A stretch of 64,000 nt of DNA. Source: Flammula alnicola (lineage: Eukaryota; Basidiomycota; Agaricomycetes; Agaricales; Strophariaceae). A program made the position numbers and the translations under genes. Below, piece after piece: positions 30,849 to 41,821 of this stretch; the stretch's first letter is position 1; the number at the start of each line of letters is the position of its first letter. The DNA lies in contig JADNRV010000041.1 in NCBI GenBank assembly GCA_015499995.1, positions 62,001-126,000 of the forward strand. The letters run 5' to 3'. A model generated the notes under the pieces. That model worked only from the letters and a program-made list of their open reading frames with translations. It did no database searches and was not told where the DNA came from.

Positions 30849-33058
30849 TGCCAGTACAACCAATGCTGGATGAGGTGCGGGTGCTGAGCTGGAACGTGGC
30901 CAGGGACGGGATGTCCCTGGATGTAATTCTATCTACATGTAACAACATATATGATATCATATTCGTGCAAGAACCCCCTTGGCGACACATAAGGACCGCC
31001 CCTTCTGCTAAGACCAGAAAGGGCGAGGATGTCATAGGTGCACCGAACCACCCAGACTGGCTGGCAATGGTCCGTGCGCCCATTATCGCTGACGAGCGAC
31101 CCCGGGTTATGACCTATGTTTCGACTAGGTTAGCCCGGTATCGTCCGTCTATACGAAGGGATGTGATTGATCACCCCGACATACAGGTCCTGTCACTTTC
31201 AACAAGTGCCGAGACCTTCTTTTTGATGAACGTCTACTCTGACGCGGACCACGGGGCCATCAATTGGCTCAAGGCCCACGATACTACGCTTCCCCGCTTC
31301 CATTTCATGGGCGGGGACTTTAACGCACACTCCGAGGACTGGGACGAAGGTCACAGTGGTCGGGAGGGATGCGCTATCTCATTGCAGCAGTCCGCTGCTA
31401 TTCTTGGGCTTGAACTGGCTGCTTTTGGCAACCCAGGGCCCACGCACATACCAAGAGATCCCACCAAGCGCAAAACGGTGATCGATCTGGCTTTCGTCCC
31501 ACCCAACCAGGTGATCGACCAAACTACTGTCCGATGCCCGGACATTCAACTCAAATCGGACCACATTCCGATTTCGACCACACTGGACATCTCTCCCGCC
31601 CCTGACGGGGTGGTTCGGATGTCTCTTCCTACTGATGATGTTCCGGCATTCATCAATTCTATCAGCTCAGGGCTTCGGGCTATCGACCCAGCTGCCCCTC
31701 TTAACACCGAGGAACAGATCGAGGCTGCTGCGCAAGCGGTGGCTTTGGTCTTCTCTTCTGCATGGGATTCCCATGCTAAGGAGTCCTTTGTTACCCGGCG
31801 ATCTAAGCCCTGGTGGACCCAGGAGTGCTCAGACGCCCTTGACACGTTCCGGCGCAGTCGCCTGCCCAAGGACTGGAAATCCTTTCGGAAAACCATCCGA
31901 GATGTCAAGCGCGAGTTCTTTGATCAATGGATCCATGAAATCGCGTCTGCTAACAAGCGCCCGTGGGACCTCATGAATTGGGTCCAACAGCGCAAACTTC
32001 CTCCCTGTGAGGCTCTCCATTACCGTGGCGAGCCCTGCAATAACATGCCCGCCCTCTGGGACGCGCTCCACGGCACTTACAACTCTGCCTCTGACAGAGT
32101 GTTTGATGCCAATTTGTTGAACTCTCTCCCTACCCTGCCTGTCAGGGAGTGGGTTTGCTTTTCTGCGCTGGAACTCACAGAGGCTCTCTCTGCGTGTTCC
32201 GGTCTGTCCGCTCCGGGTCCGGATCATGTCAATTGGTCCCACCTGAAGGGGATCGTACGTCGCGACCCTCACTCCATTGAGGTCCTACTCTCGATTGCCA
32301 ATGCCTGCATGCGTGTGGGCTATTGGCCATCTGTATTTAAGGATTCGCTTTCAGTAATTATACCCAAGCCGAATAAGCCATCCTACTCTGCACCTAAGGC
32401 ATTCAGGCCTATTGTCCTCCTGAATACCATTGGTAAATTAATTGAGAAAATGATCTCAAACCGCATTCAGTTCGACGCTGTCAGGCTGGATATTTTCCAT
32501 CCTAACCAGGTGGGTGGAGTGCGTCAGCGCTCCACTGAGGATGCTGGGCTCTTCCTGACACACATTGTGTGGGCAGGCTGGGCTAAGGGTTTAAAGACTA
32601 GCGTGGTCGCCTTTGACCTCGCTCAGTTTTTCCCTTCACTTAATCACGACGCGCTTGTGATTATTCTTCGGAAACTTGGCTTCCCTCCATTGGTGGTCAA
32701 GTTTTTCGCATCTTATCTGGTAGAGAGGAAGACGCGGTATGCGTGGAACTCCTTTTTATCAGACCTGCTACAGGCAGACGTGGGGGTGGGCCAGGGATCG
32801 GCCTTGTCCCCTGTCTTGTCGGCTATCTACCTGGCGCCTATTATGCGCCTATTCGAGAAGCGGTGCCTCGACCTTGGGTTGAGGGTTGACCTCCTCTCGT
32901 ATGTTGATGACGGCACACTCATCGTGCAAGATGAGTGGCTGGATCATAATATTGCGATGCTCAAGAAGGCATACGCTGTTATCTTCGAGCTGTTTAAGGC
33001 GTTCGCTTTGGCACTCGAACACGACAAGTCTGAGATCTATCATTTTGATCGGTCTCAT

Positions 33059-34373
33059 TTTTTTTTTTTTTTTTTTTTTTAAATCAACAATTTTATACCG
33101 GTGCATGAAAGCAGTCCAGTCTCTAACTAATACAAACGGAGGTGGTGAACTACGCGTGCAAAAGAAAGAAGTTGCCTCGACGGCGCAGCCGCCTGAAACC
33201 CAGATAGGTAGTCTCGCAACTACAGATTGTCCGTCGTTGCGGCGTTGTTAACGCTACCGCACGAATGGCAGGTAGGAGTATTAGGATGGGAAGGGGGGTC
33301 ACCCGAAAGCGAAGAGAGCCTGCCAGACCCTCCCCGGTTCAACGGTAAAATTTACGTTGTAATAGCTAAGTAGGAGCCGAAGCCCCCACCGCCGTCCACC
33401 AAACTGGGTCCTCTGTCAGCGGCGCATGACGCCGGCTCAGAGAGTCGACGCCACCGGCCCTGGGACGACCAGGGCCCTAGGCACTTGCGGAACTTCGCCG
33501 CCACCAAACGGAAACACGTCACGGGTAGTCGAGTAGATTTGACCGCGGCCCACTCCGCGATCAGGATTGCCCCCCTCCCAGAGTCCCTCATCCGACTCCA
33601 GCGGGATGCCGGGAGAAGGAGAACGCCGTAGGGTGCTCCAACAGATAAGTCGCCAGCTCCGAAACAAGTTTCGGCTTCCGGTGAGTCCAAGGCTGTTTCT
33701 TGCACTTGAATATATGATCACGAGTCTGAGGATAAACCCCACACTCACAACTGAGGGCCCTAGGGTCATCGATTTTGAACTGCTCGTAGTACGAGCTGAT
33801 CGGCGCATGATTCGTAATTAAACGGCACATGCGGGCAAAGAGCGAGACGCTCTGACTGCTGGCTTCAAGCCAAGGTCCCCTGCGAGTGGGACTAGGCTGG
33901 ACAGGGTCTCCGTTCAACCCTTGCAGCTCCATAAAGTTGGAGCCAAGCAGGAAAGGCTGATCGGAAACTCTTTGTTTCCAATCTGCGCATGCCGATTTGT
34001 CCACAAAATCGCGGACGTACTGGAGAGAGAGTTTGGTGGTAGGAACAATGGCAATGCCGCGCATACCAGCAACGAGATCGTGTGCTTCATTTTGAATATC
34101 CCACTCCATATCGGAGGGAGATTCGATAAAAGTAACCTTGTGGTCAGGTGAACGCCTGAACCACGGCTCAAGTACATGACACACCATCAGTGACTGAGAC
34201 TGAAAGGAGTGCGGAGAGGGATCCACTGAGAGAGGCGTGCGGCATGCATCGCATCAGTGAAAATAGTGACGCGTTTGACATCCCCAAAGCCCACGGCATT
34301 GGAGATGGCAACGCGAATAGCAAAGAGCTCTGCGTCCGTAGACGAGGCCCTCCCGGCAGCATGACACCCAGAA
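33059..34373 (-). mobile_element. LINE-B1, 5'-truncated, 15-bp TSD
   Basis: T tail from 33059. The TSD TTTGATCGGTCTCAT is at 33044-33058 and 34374-34388. It is inserted in ORF2 of the full-length LINE-B, in the opposite orientation. The 5' end lies in RNase H. Confidence 0.95.
33588..34373 (-). pseudogene. LINE-B1 ORF2 C-terminal fragment
   Basis: From mid-RNase H (GCHAAGRASS, TDAELFAI) to the natural stop. A small extra base or two near 34233 (GAGAGAGGCG against GAGAGGCG) breaks the frame after IFTDAMHA. From VDPSPHSFQSQSLMVC onward it is open for 212 codons through ESPSDMEWDIQNEAHDL and CECGVYPQTRDHIFKCKK to HPAGVG. Confidence 0.85.
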
Positions 34374-35014
34374 TTTGATCGGTCTCATGCTTATTATAAT
34401 CCTAGTATCGATCTCGGGTATGCACCTTACACCGGAGGTCATGCTAACTACCTCAAGCCCAAGCCATTTTGGCGGTACCTGGGCTTTTACTTCGATCGCA
34501 AGCTCACCTGTAATGAGCATGTGCGCTATTACTCCACCAAGGGTTTTACATTGGTTGTCTCGATGAAGATGCTTGGTTCCTCTACTCAGGGGCTACTGCC
34601 TATGCAGAAGCGACTCCTGTACCGCACCTGTGTGGTCCCCATATTCACGTATGGGTATCGCATGTGGTTCTTCAAGGGTGCCCGCAACAAGGGCCTCATT
34701 AAACAGCTTACGCAAGTCCAGTGTAAGGCTGCTCTCTGGATTACGGGTGCATTCCGTACTTCGCCCTCGGGAGGCCCTTGCGGGCCTCCTACCCATCCCT
34801 ATACTTCTCGAAAGATTGCGCGACCGCTCTACTGTGTGGGTCGCCACTCTCTCGGACACTCACCCAATCCGATCATTCATGTCCGGATCATCACTTAAGC
34901 GCGCAACCCCCCATCCTATGTCGGTTGAACGCATGCCTGCCGCCCATCGCCGCAAGGTGACGGGTGCTCTTGTGGATAATGTAAATTATTCCAGTGTCCC
35001 GGTTGAGTCTACGG

Positions 35015-36474
35015 TGATAGGGCCGATAACCGGCCACGCGTGAATTTCGCGAATATATCATCTTTTACCTCTAGAATATAACCGAGACAGAGAGACTATA
35101 ACCTACCCAAGTTAGTAGTCTAAGGCCTAGCTATGCGACTACTAGTTGTCATATAACCTGTGACAATGGTAATCAGACGCGGTTCAGAGCTAGCTGAGTC
35201 CGTATGATAAGCCGGGAGACAGTTAAAAGTTATCAGGCAGTAAAACACAGAACGCATAAGTCATAAACAACTAGCGAGGCATAAACGCACCATGGGGAAT
35301 AATTTAAAAAGACTTCTGGATACTTTGGAATTAGTGCGCGGCGAATTCAGTACAATCAGTGTATTGCTGAATAGCTAGCTACGAAATACTACAACTAGGA
35401 GCGCGAGACACAGCTAGTGAAAGCTAGACGCGAATGCGTCGACTACTAGCGAGCGTATCTTGTGACTTACGGAGAAACGCACGGGACGCGGACGCATTAG
35501 TTAGACGCACGCTCTACCCTCTACCCGGGGGACTACCAAAAGTGGTAATAGGACGAGAAAGGAAAGAAGGAACCGGCATCAATGATGGCCGCAGATCCGG
35601 AATAAAGCGGCACCGCTAGCCGAGACGCACGCATGATGCACATGGTACGCGGAAGTCAGGAGCATCCTAGCGCGCTAAAATAGGATGAATTTCCAAATCC
35701 TTGACCTCTATCTGGTCACCTGGAATACTCAACCCTATACCCACTGCCTGCAGGCATTATTTACACGAGATAAGAATGTTTTACGCTATTTTATTCGCAT
35801 ACCAGAACCACACATAGCTGTAGTATAAAAGATGTACTTCTGTAGCTAGTTACTTTAAGCAATCTCTTCCCTGTTTTATTTTGAGCTAAGGCGCAGTGCC
35901 TAGTAAGAAAGAAAGCGAATAAAGGATCAGTTTGGCTTCAATAGAGTTCGTTTGAAAGCCAGAGAAGGCTTAGTTAATAAAGAGAAAGTTCTTGAGGACA
36001 AGGTCCAAGAATTTAGAAGCCAGAGAGTGCTTAGAGGCCAAGAGAGCGCCTAAGAAGTCCGAAACAGAGTCCACAGTGGGCTAGCAGACCGTTCAGAAGG
36101 TAGCGCACAGTGCGGCCTTAGTTTCAGACGAGTTCCCAAAGCTTCAGAGCAGCTAGTTGCTTCGAAAGTCGAGCTAGTAGCGTCCTAGAGATCCTTTCTC
36201 AAACATAAAACCCTAAAATCAATAAAACCGTTCATCCCTGTGATAAAACGAAGCTTGAAACTACAATAAAACGTGTATTTGAATAATCCCTCATACCCAC
36301 TTAAACGAACCGCGAGGCACTGTCTACAAGTCAGCTAGTTGAACAAAATAGACATTGTGGAGCAAAGCACACTACATATTTCTAAAGCTAGTAGAGCGTC
36401 GCTCGACCTGGTTAGGATCTCGCTCCGCAGTTGTGTGTGTTGTTTAGGTCGCTGAGCGCGTAGCGGGTCTCTCA
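35015..36474. mobile_element. Solo LTR, family L1, copy 1 (4-bp TSD)
   Basis: 1460 bp, starts TGATAGGGCC and ends GGTCTCTCA, flanked by the 4-bp TSD ACGG (35011-35014, 36475-36478). TG...CA ends, a TATA box (35824-35830) near the middle and no ORF identify it as a solo LTR. A 4-5 bp TSD and long LTR fit a Ty3/Gypsy-type parent. LINE-B ORF2 is continuous across it when it is removed. It is CpG-rich, unlike copy 2 at 56509-57964, so it is younger or less methylated. Confidence 0.88.
35824..35830 (+). promoter_or_regulatory. TATA box of solo LTR copy 1
   Basis: TATAAAA in the context GTAGTATAAAAGATGTAC, conserved in copy 2 at 57312-57318. It probably marks the U3/R boundary about 25-30 bases downstream and fixes the LTR as + strand. 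Confidence 0.65.
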
Positions 36475-38084
36475 ACGGAGCCTTTTGCTCCTGAGGCTTG
36501 TCCGGGTTATCGAATCCTCGATCGCTATGCCGATCAGTTCAAGTGGCTTGCCAAGCCACGCTTTAGCAGGTCCAAAGATCCTGAAGCGGCTTGGAAGCTA
36601 ATCCTGGATGCGTCTCTCGAATCTCTCGAGGACGATCCAGACGCTGCATACGCTGGTGTTGACGGCTCCTGCCCTCCGGGGTGGCAAGCCGCCACTGGCG
36701 TTGTTATCAAACAGCAGGGCGCACAGGTTTATTCTGGGTGTCATGCTGCCGGGAGGGCCTCGTCTACGGACGCAGAGCTTTTTGCTATTCGCGTTGCCAT
36801 CTCCAATGCCGTCGGCTTTGGGGATGTCAAACACATTACTATTTTCACTGATGCGATGCATGCCGCTCGCCTCTCTGTGGATCCCTCTCCGCACTCCTTT
36901 CAGTCTCAGTCACTGATGGTGTGTCGTATACTTGAGCCGTGGTTCAGGCGCTCGCCTGACCACAAGGTTACTTTTATCGAGTCTCCCTCCGATATGGAGT
37001 GGGGTATTCAAAATGAAGCTCACGATCTCATTGCTGGTATGCGCGGCGTTGCCGTCGTTCCTACCACCAAACTCTCTCTCCAGTACGTCTGTGATTTTGT
37101 GGACAAATCGGCACGCGCAGATCGGAAACAACGAGTTTCCGATCAGCCATTCCTGCTTGGCTCCAACTTTATGGAGCTGCAAGGGTTGAACGGAGACCCT
37201 GTCCAGCCTAGTCCCACTCGCGGGGGACCTTGGCTTGAAGCTGGCAGTCAGAGCGTCTTGCTCTTTGCCCGCATGTGCCGTTTAATTATGAATCATGCGC
37301 CGATCAGCTCGTACTACGAGCAGTTCAAAATCGATGACCCTAGGGCCCTCGGTTGTGAGTGTGGGGTTTATCCTCAGACTTACGATCATATATTCAAGTG
37401 CAAGAAACAGCCTTGGACTCGCCGGAAGCCGAAACTTGTTTCGGAGCTGGCGACGTATCTGTTGGAGCACCCCACGGCGTTCTCCTTCTCCCGGCACCCA
37501 GCTGGAGTCGGATGAGGGACTCTGGGAGGGGGGCAATCCTGATTGCGGAGTGGGCCGCGGTCAAATCTACTCGACTACCCGTGATGTGTTTCCGTTTGGC
37601 GGCGGCGAAGTTCCGCAAGTGCCTAGGGCCCTGGTCGTCCCAGGGCCGGTGGCGTCGACTCTCTGAGCCGGTGTCATGTGCCGCTGATGGAGGACCCAGT
37701 TCAGTGGACGGCGGTGGGGGCTTCGGCTCTTGCTTAGCTATTACAACGTGAATTTTACCGTTGAACCGGGGAGGGTCTGGCAGGCTCTCTTCACTTTCGG
37801 GTGACCCCCCTTCCCATCCCAATACTCTTACCTGCCGTTCGTGCGGTAGCGTTAACAACACCGCAACGACGGACAATCTGTAGTTGCGAGACTACCTATC
37901 TGGGTTTCAGGCGGCTGTGCCGTCTTGCCCGCGCCGCGCTCGCGCGCGTCGCATGCTCGCCGTTGAGCTAACTTCTTTCTTTTGCACACGTAGTTTACCG
38001 CCTCCATTTGTATTAGTTAGAGACCGGACTGCTTTCGTGCACCGGTATAAAATTGTTGATTTAAAAAAAAAAAAAAAAAAAAAA

Positions 38085-38528
38085 GGATAAACCCCACACG
38101 TGCAACCGAGAGCCAATGGGTCGTCGCATTTGAACCACTCGTAATACGAGCTGATCAGAGCATCATTCATTATTACACGTCACATGCGGGCGAACAACTG
38201 AGAGTTGCGACCGCCCACTTCAAGCCATGGCCTGCCACGAACGGGGGTCGGACAGAGAGGATTACCCTTTAGATCCTCTAACTCCAAGAAATTGGAGCCA
38301 AGTAAATTGGGAACCTCGTCAACCTCTGTCGACCAGGCATCTCGCGCTACAGTGTCAGCTCTGTTTTTCAGCCAGGCAATAGATAGAGGGGTATTTGGCA
38401 TAACAGGTATGCCAGGAAACCCCCGAACGAGGTCGTGAGCCTCTTGATGCCGATCCATGAGATGATATCCAGGCCTGGCATCCAGAGCAAATGGCTCCAG
38501 CTCCTCCAGGCCAGCGGGGTGGACAAGT
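38085..38528 (-). pseudogene. LINE-A ORF2 fragment with internal deletion
   Basis: Antisense LINE-A tail (CTCGVYP near 38095, WSTEVDEVPNLLG, NTPLSIAWLKNRADTV, HQEAHDLVRGFPG). Then, where RNase H should follow upstream, it jumps directly to LEPFALDARPGYHLMD, which is the segment before RNase H. About 130 codons including all of RNase H are missing. It abuts the LINE-B A tail on the left and Copia on the right. Confidence 0.8.
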
Positions 38529-39482
38529 CCGCAATTCAGCAGGCATTTATCACAGAGGAAGCGCAGCGTCGCCATCACGCTTCGGATGCTCCTACCATTG
38601 GTTCTGTGCTTAATACTTCATTTGCACCTCTCACGCTCAAATGCACGTTCTGCGGTATGTCCAATCACACACAGGACAAGTGTAACCACTTTATCAAAGC
38701 GCAGCAGAATGCACAGGAGAGCGTGCGAGAATATCGCAAGAAGGGCAGGAAAGCGAACAAAGCACAGGAGACCACTCCAAAGTCCGAGGAGAATGTTACA
38801 GAATATGCTGGAAATGCGAGTGCTCTCTCTACCTATGATCCATCCACATTGCAGAGTGATGCTGACTTCTATTGGCTTGCAGATACAGGGGCCACTTCTC
38901 ATATGACCCCTCATCGTCACTGGGTGCGCAATTACACGCCATATCACGTCCCAGTCAAGCTAGCAGATTACACAATCATCTACTCTGCAGGAATTGGTAC
39001 TGTGTTGTTCAGTCCAATTATTAATGGAAAGGAATCTTGTTCTGTAGAGTTAACCAGAGTCTTGCATGTACCCCAACTCCGAAATAACTTATTGGCCTGT
39101 CTTTATCTCACAAAGCGCAAACACATCAAACTGGAAGTTGATGAAACTACCATGTACTTTAAACGCGCTCAAAAGACACTATTTACAGCCACAGTGACTT
39201 CAGAGAACACAGGTGTACTTGATGGTGTTACTGAGCCAATTCCGGAGTTTGCCAATGTCTCTGCCACTCTGCCATTTGATCTAAACCTCTGGCATCGTCG
39301 TCTTGGCCACCATAGCTATGACACCATTCAGAAACTGCTCAAGGGTGAGTTGGTGACTGGACTTGTGCTTGACTCTAAGTTACAACCAGATCCTATTTGT
39401 GAACCATGCCTCGCAGGCAAAATGACGTCTAATCTATTCCCACTCTTCATCTGATCTTTCCAAAGTTTTTGACCAGGTGCTG
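38529..39482 (+). pseudogene. Ty1/Copia Gag-Pol fragment: zinc knuckle, protease, pre-integrase
   Basis: Open from DKSAIQQAFITEEAQRR, the end of the Gag region, through the zinc knuckle CTFCGMSNHTQDKC (CX2CX4HX4C), the aspartic protease WLADTGATSHMT (catalytic DTG), LHVPQLRNNLLA, and the pre-integrase LWHRRLGHHSYDTIQKLL...CEPCLAGK. A frameshift near 39440 separates SSSDLSKVFDQV. The element then stops and AT-rich sequence follows. It is a different part of a Copia polyprotein from the pieces at 7.2-13 kb. Whether it is the same family cannot be judged. Confidence 0.9.
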
Positions 39483-40049
39483 GACTACAATTAAACAAGA
39501 TCACAAACTAGAGTATCGAGAGCATATTCTTTGCATTTCATTTATTATCATGTTTTTGGGGTTTAAGAACCTGGAAATACAAACTGGGAGAAGTCCCCAC
39601 TGCAGTGAGGAGGTCACATAGGGAATACCACAGATGGCCCTGCGGTTTTCTGGCCAACACCCATGAAAAATGGTTTTCCAGGTGGGAACTTCTGGAAACC
39701 ACCTTAAAAATTTTCAACATTCAATGTCATTCAGTGTCGTTGATTTTTACTCAACTAGTCTATTTTTTGTAAGGGGTCAAGCTGTAGCATGGATATTCAG
39801 TATCAATAGTAACATGTGCAACACAAACAAAAATGCAAATGCAACAAGCATAATATCTGCAGGCTTGCAGTTGATGCAATATACCTATCCTGTGCTCTTA
39901 ATCCATTTATAATATCTAGCTAATATTATTATATCTCACTCTTCAATGGAAATAAATTCAAAAACCACTCAACTACAGCATACCACCCATGCTACCCTAT
40001 AACACCTCTGCAAGGCACACCCTTATTTGAAATATCCTTGCCAGCAATC
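39483..40049. other. AT-rich stretch, no gene recognised
   Basis: Many stops in all frames. It may hold more decayed sequence of the transposase gene to its right, but I could not align it by eye. Confidence 0.5.
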
Positions 40050-40907
40050 ATCCCATTTCTGCCATTTATTTTGCGGGCAGCAGGAAGATTGCAAACACAA
40101 CACACAAGGGCATATTAAATGACCCTTCCATAAAAGTGATCCTCAGTACATGAAAATCAGACACAAGTATGCCAGAACTCTGAGAGCTCATCCACAAGAT
40201 GATGAAGATAATGGTTAAGACAAGCCAGAGGAGGTTCATTCAGACCAGGGACAACACCAAATAGGAACATATTTTCTGGCTGATATCACAGCTCTGGAGG
40301 AAGATTGAGACAGACAAGAGATATCAAACCAATAGACTTTTTCTTCCCAGCCTGCTTATTGCCCAAAGGATTGAAGAAATCTACACACATAGAAAAAACA
40401 TAATGTCCTTCTCCATCACCAAGGTAAAATGCTGCCCATCTGGTCCCTTGAAGCTATAAAAGACATTGCCATCAAAAATGTCTTTCATCTTAGCAATAGG
40501 ATCACAGCCAGATAAGGAGAAATTCCAGGCTTTGTTTACTTTCTGCTCAAATCCAAGCTGGGAAAGCAACCCAACCAATCTTTGAAACTGAAGCCAACAA
40601 AAGGCTTGATGGAAACATATATTGTATGCCTGTTTGTGTGTTTCAACTTGAGAAGAGGTGTGGTGCATTTCTGGCCTCTGTGAAATTGGTGATGATTACA
40701 CTGCTGAGGGTAAATGGAAATCAGTGAGCCTGGCTTGACTTTGGGTTCATATGTGAAATAACAATTGGGATTGGGGCAAACAGCATAAATAGTATTTGCA
40801 GTTTTCAAAGAAAAATATTCCTTGATATTGCAAATGTCAGTTGAAATATTAGAGAGAAGTTTCTCATCGTGTTGGGTCAGGTTTAGACCAAGGCAAAGAA
40901 GAGTCAA
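40050..40907 (-). pseudogene. Decayed fungal DNA transposase (tnp2/CACTA-like)
   Basis: Minus strand, several frames. 40907-40536 reads CPNPNCYFTYEP, CNHHQFHRGQKCTTPLLK and IKPFVGFSFKDWL. 40668-40381 reads LGFEQKVNKAW and KDIFDGNVFYSFKGPDGQHF. About 40374-40140 reads NPLGNKQAGKKKSIGLISL, VCLNLPPEL, PENMFLFGVVPGLNEPPL and LNHYLHHLVDELSEFW. About 40130-40060 reads CNLPAARKI. I recognise these blocks as those of a transposase family abundant in Agaricomycetes and often annotated tnp2-like. The assignment is from memory of the family. Stops and frameshifts show it is long dead. No terminal repeats were located. Confidence 0.7.
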
Positions 40908-41821
40908 ATTGATTATATTGGATCATTCTCACCAAAAATGCACAACTGCAACAGCTGACACTGAGGATAATCTGGGATGTGATGATCATGAAAAATGTGA
41001 TTTGAAGAATAGAATCCACATTCTCCAAAATGAGCTTATAATGATGGGCTGAATGAAGTTGCCAGTCATAAGTTCAGTTCGTGGCAAAGCATATGCTTAC
41101 TAGTATCATGGCATATTCTATACACAGTAGTTTTCATGGTTCACATGTCAGCCAGTTTCTGTTTCCAGTCCTTCTTTGCATGTCTCAATATATGATCAAT
41201 ATGTTGCAGTTTTCAGGAAATTGAATCCTTTATTTTAAGTACAGCAGGTGATTTCAATATTATAACATCCAATTCAACCCTAAAACCACTGGACTTCTCC
41301 AATAAGAGAAGGAGCAGAAAGACAAGGGGTGGACCACTATTAGAAGATCAGCTGAGAGTTGTGAGATGATGCAAGGAAAGATCTTTCTGCTGACCTCAAA
41401 GCAAAATTCATTGAGTGCTTGAGGATGATCATGCATAGTGATTTGCCTCAGATGACCCAGGGGAGCTCCTGCTTCCTTTCTCTTAAAGCCTGTTGGGGAA
41501 TATTGACATGGGCCAGTGTATATTGACTATTGCCTCACTGTGAGCAGAGCTAATGCCTTTCTTCTCTCTTTATTGTGACCCTTGTAGCTGTCACTGAAGA
41601 CTGATGCTTCCATTACTCAACAGAGAGTCCTTTAGACACTGCAGATCCACTGGCTCCTTTCAAATGCTGTACACAAAAATGAACTGAAAAATTTATTCAT
41701 TCTGAAAAATCTCAACGTGCTCTGGATTCTTGTTGATCACAAGGATAACTTCTTGAAGATAGAGAAGATGGGCAAGAATGATACCATTTTGAAGATCAAA
41801 ATCCACAATGATGAGAGGAAG
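40908..41821. other. No recognised gene between two pseudogenes
   Basis: Degenerate sequence, probably non-conserved parts of the flanking decayed minus strand genes. No frame gives a recognisable domain. Confidence 0.45.

Larger units (their letters stand above)
30848..37515 (+). pseudogene. LINE-B ORF2 (APE endonuclease, RT, RNase H), about 1290 codons, twice interrupted
   Basis: Polyprotein that nicks target DNA and primes reverse transcription on it. It is open without a break from 30848 to the insertion at 33059. APE: VLSWNVARDG, FVQEPPWRH, MGGDFNAHSEDWDEG (residue about 155), SDHIPISTT. RT: NTIGKLIEKM, FDLAQFFPSLNHD, LLSYVDDGTLIV (residue about 685). The frame resumes at 34389 (HAYYNPSIDLGY, FWRYLGFYFDRK). 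It is disturbed near 34770-34790 by a small rearrangement, is cut by a solo LTR at 35015-36474, and continues with RNase H (YAGVDGSCPPGW, residue about 1003; TDAELFAI; IFTDAMHAA) and the CECGVYPQTYDHIFKCKK tail. It ends HPAGVG at 37515. Confidence 0.92.
28617..38084 (+). mobile_element. Full-length LINE-B1, about 6.7 kb without its insertions
   Basis: Complete from the CTCTCCTTTTCC 5' end to the A tail at 38063-38084. It carries ORF1, the TAATG overlap, ORF2, and a B1 3' UTR (37516-38062). Nested inside are a LINE-B1 (33059-34373) and a solo LTR (35015-36474). The left flank is LINE-C and the right flank is LINE-A in antisense, so no matching TSD exists and the locus has been rearranged or the element replaced part of its target. 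It is the best reference copy for LINE-B here. Confidence 0.9.

Noticed and set aside
39538..39912. Small ORFs in the AT-rich zone as host genes
   Set aside because: Short, no motif, no conserved start context, and flanked by decayed transposon genes.
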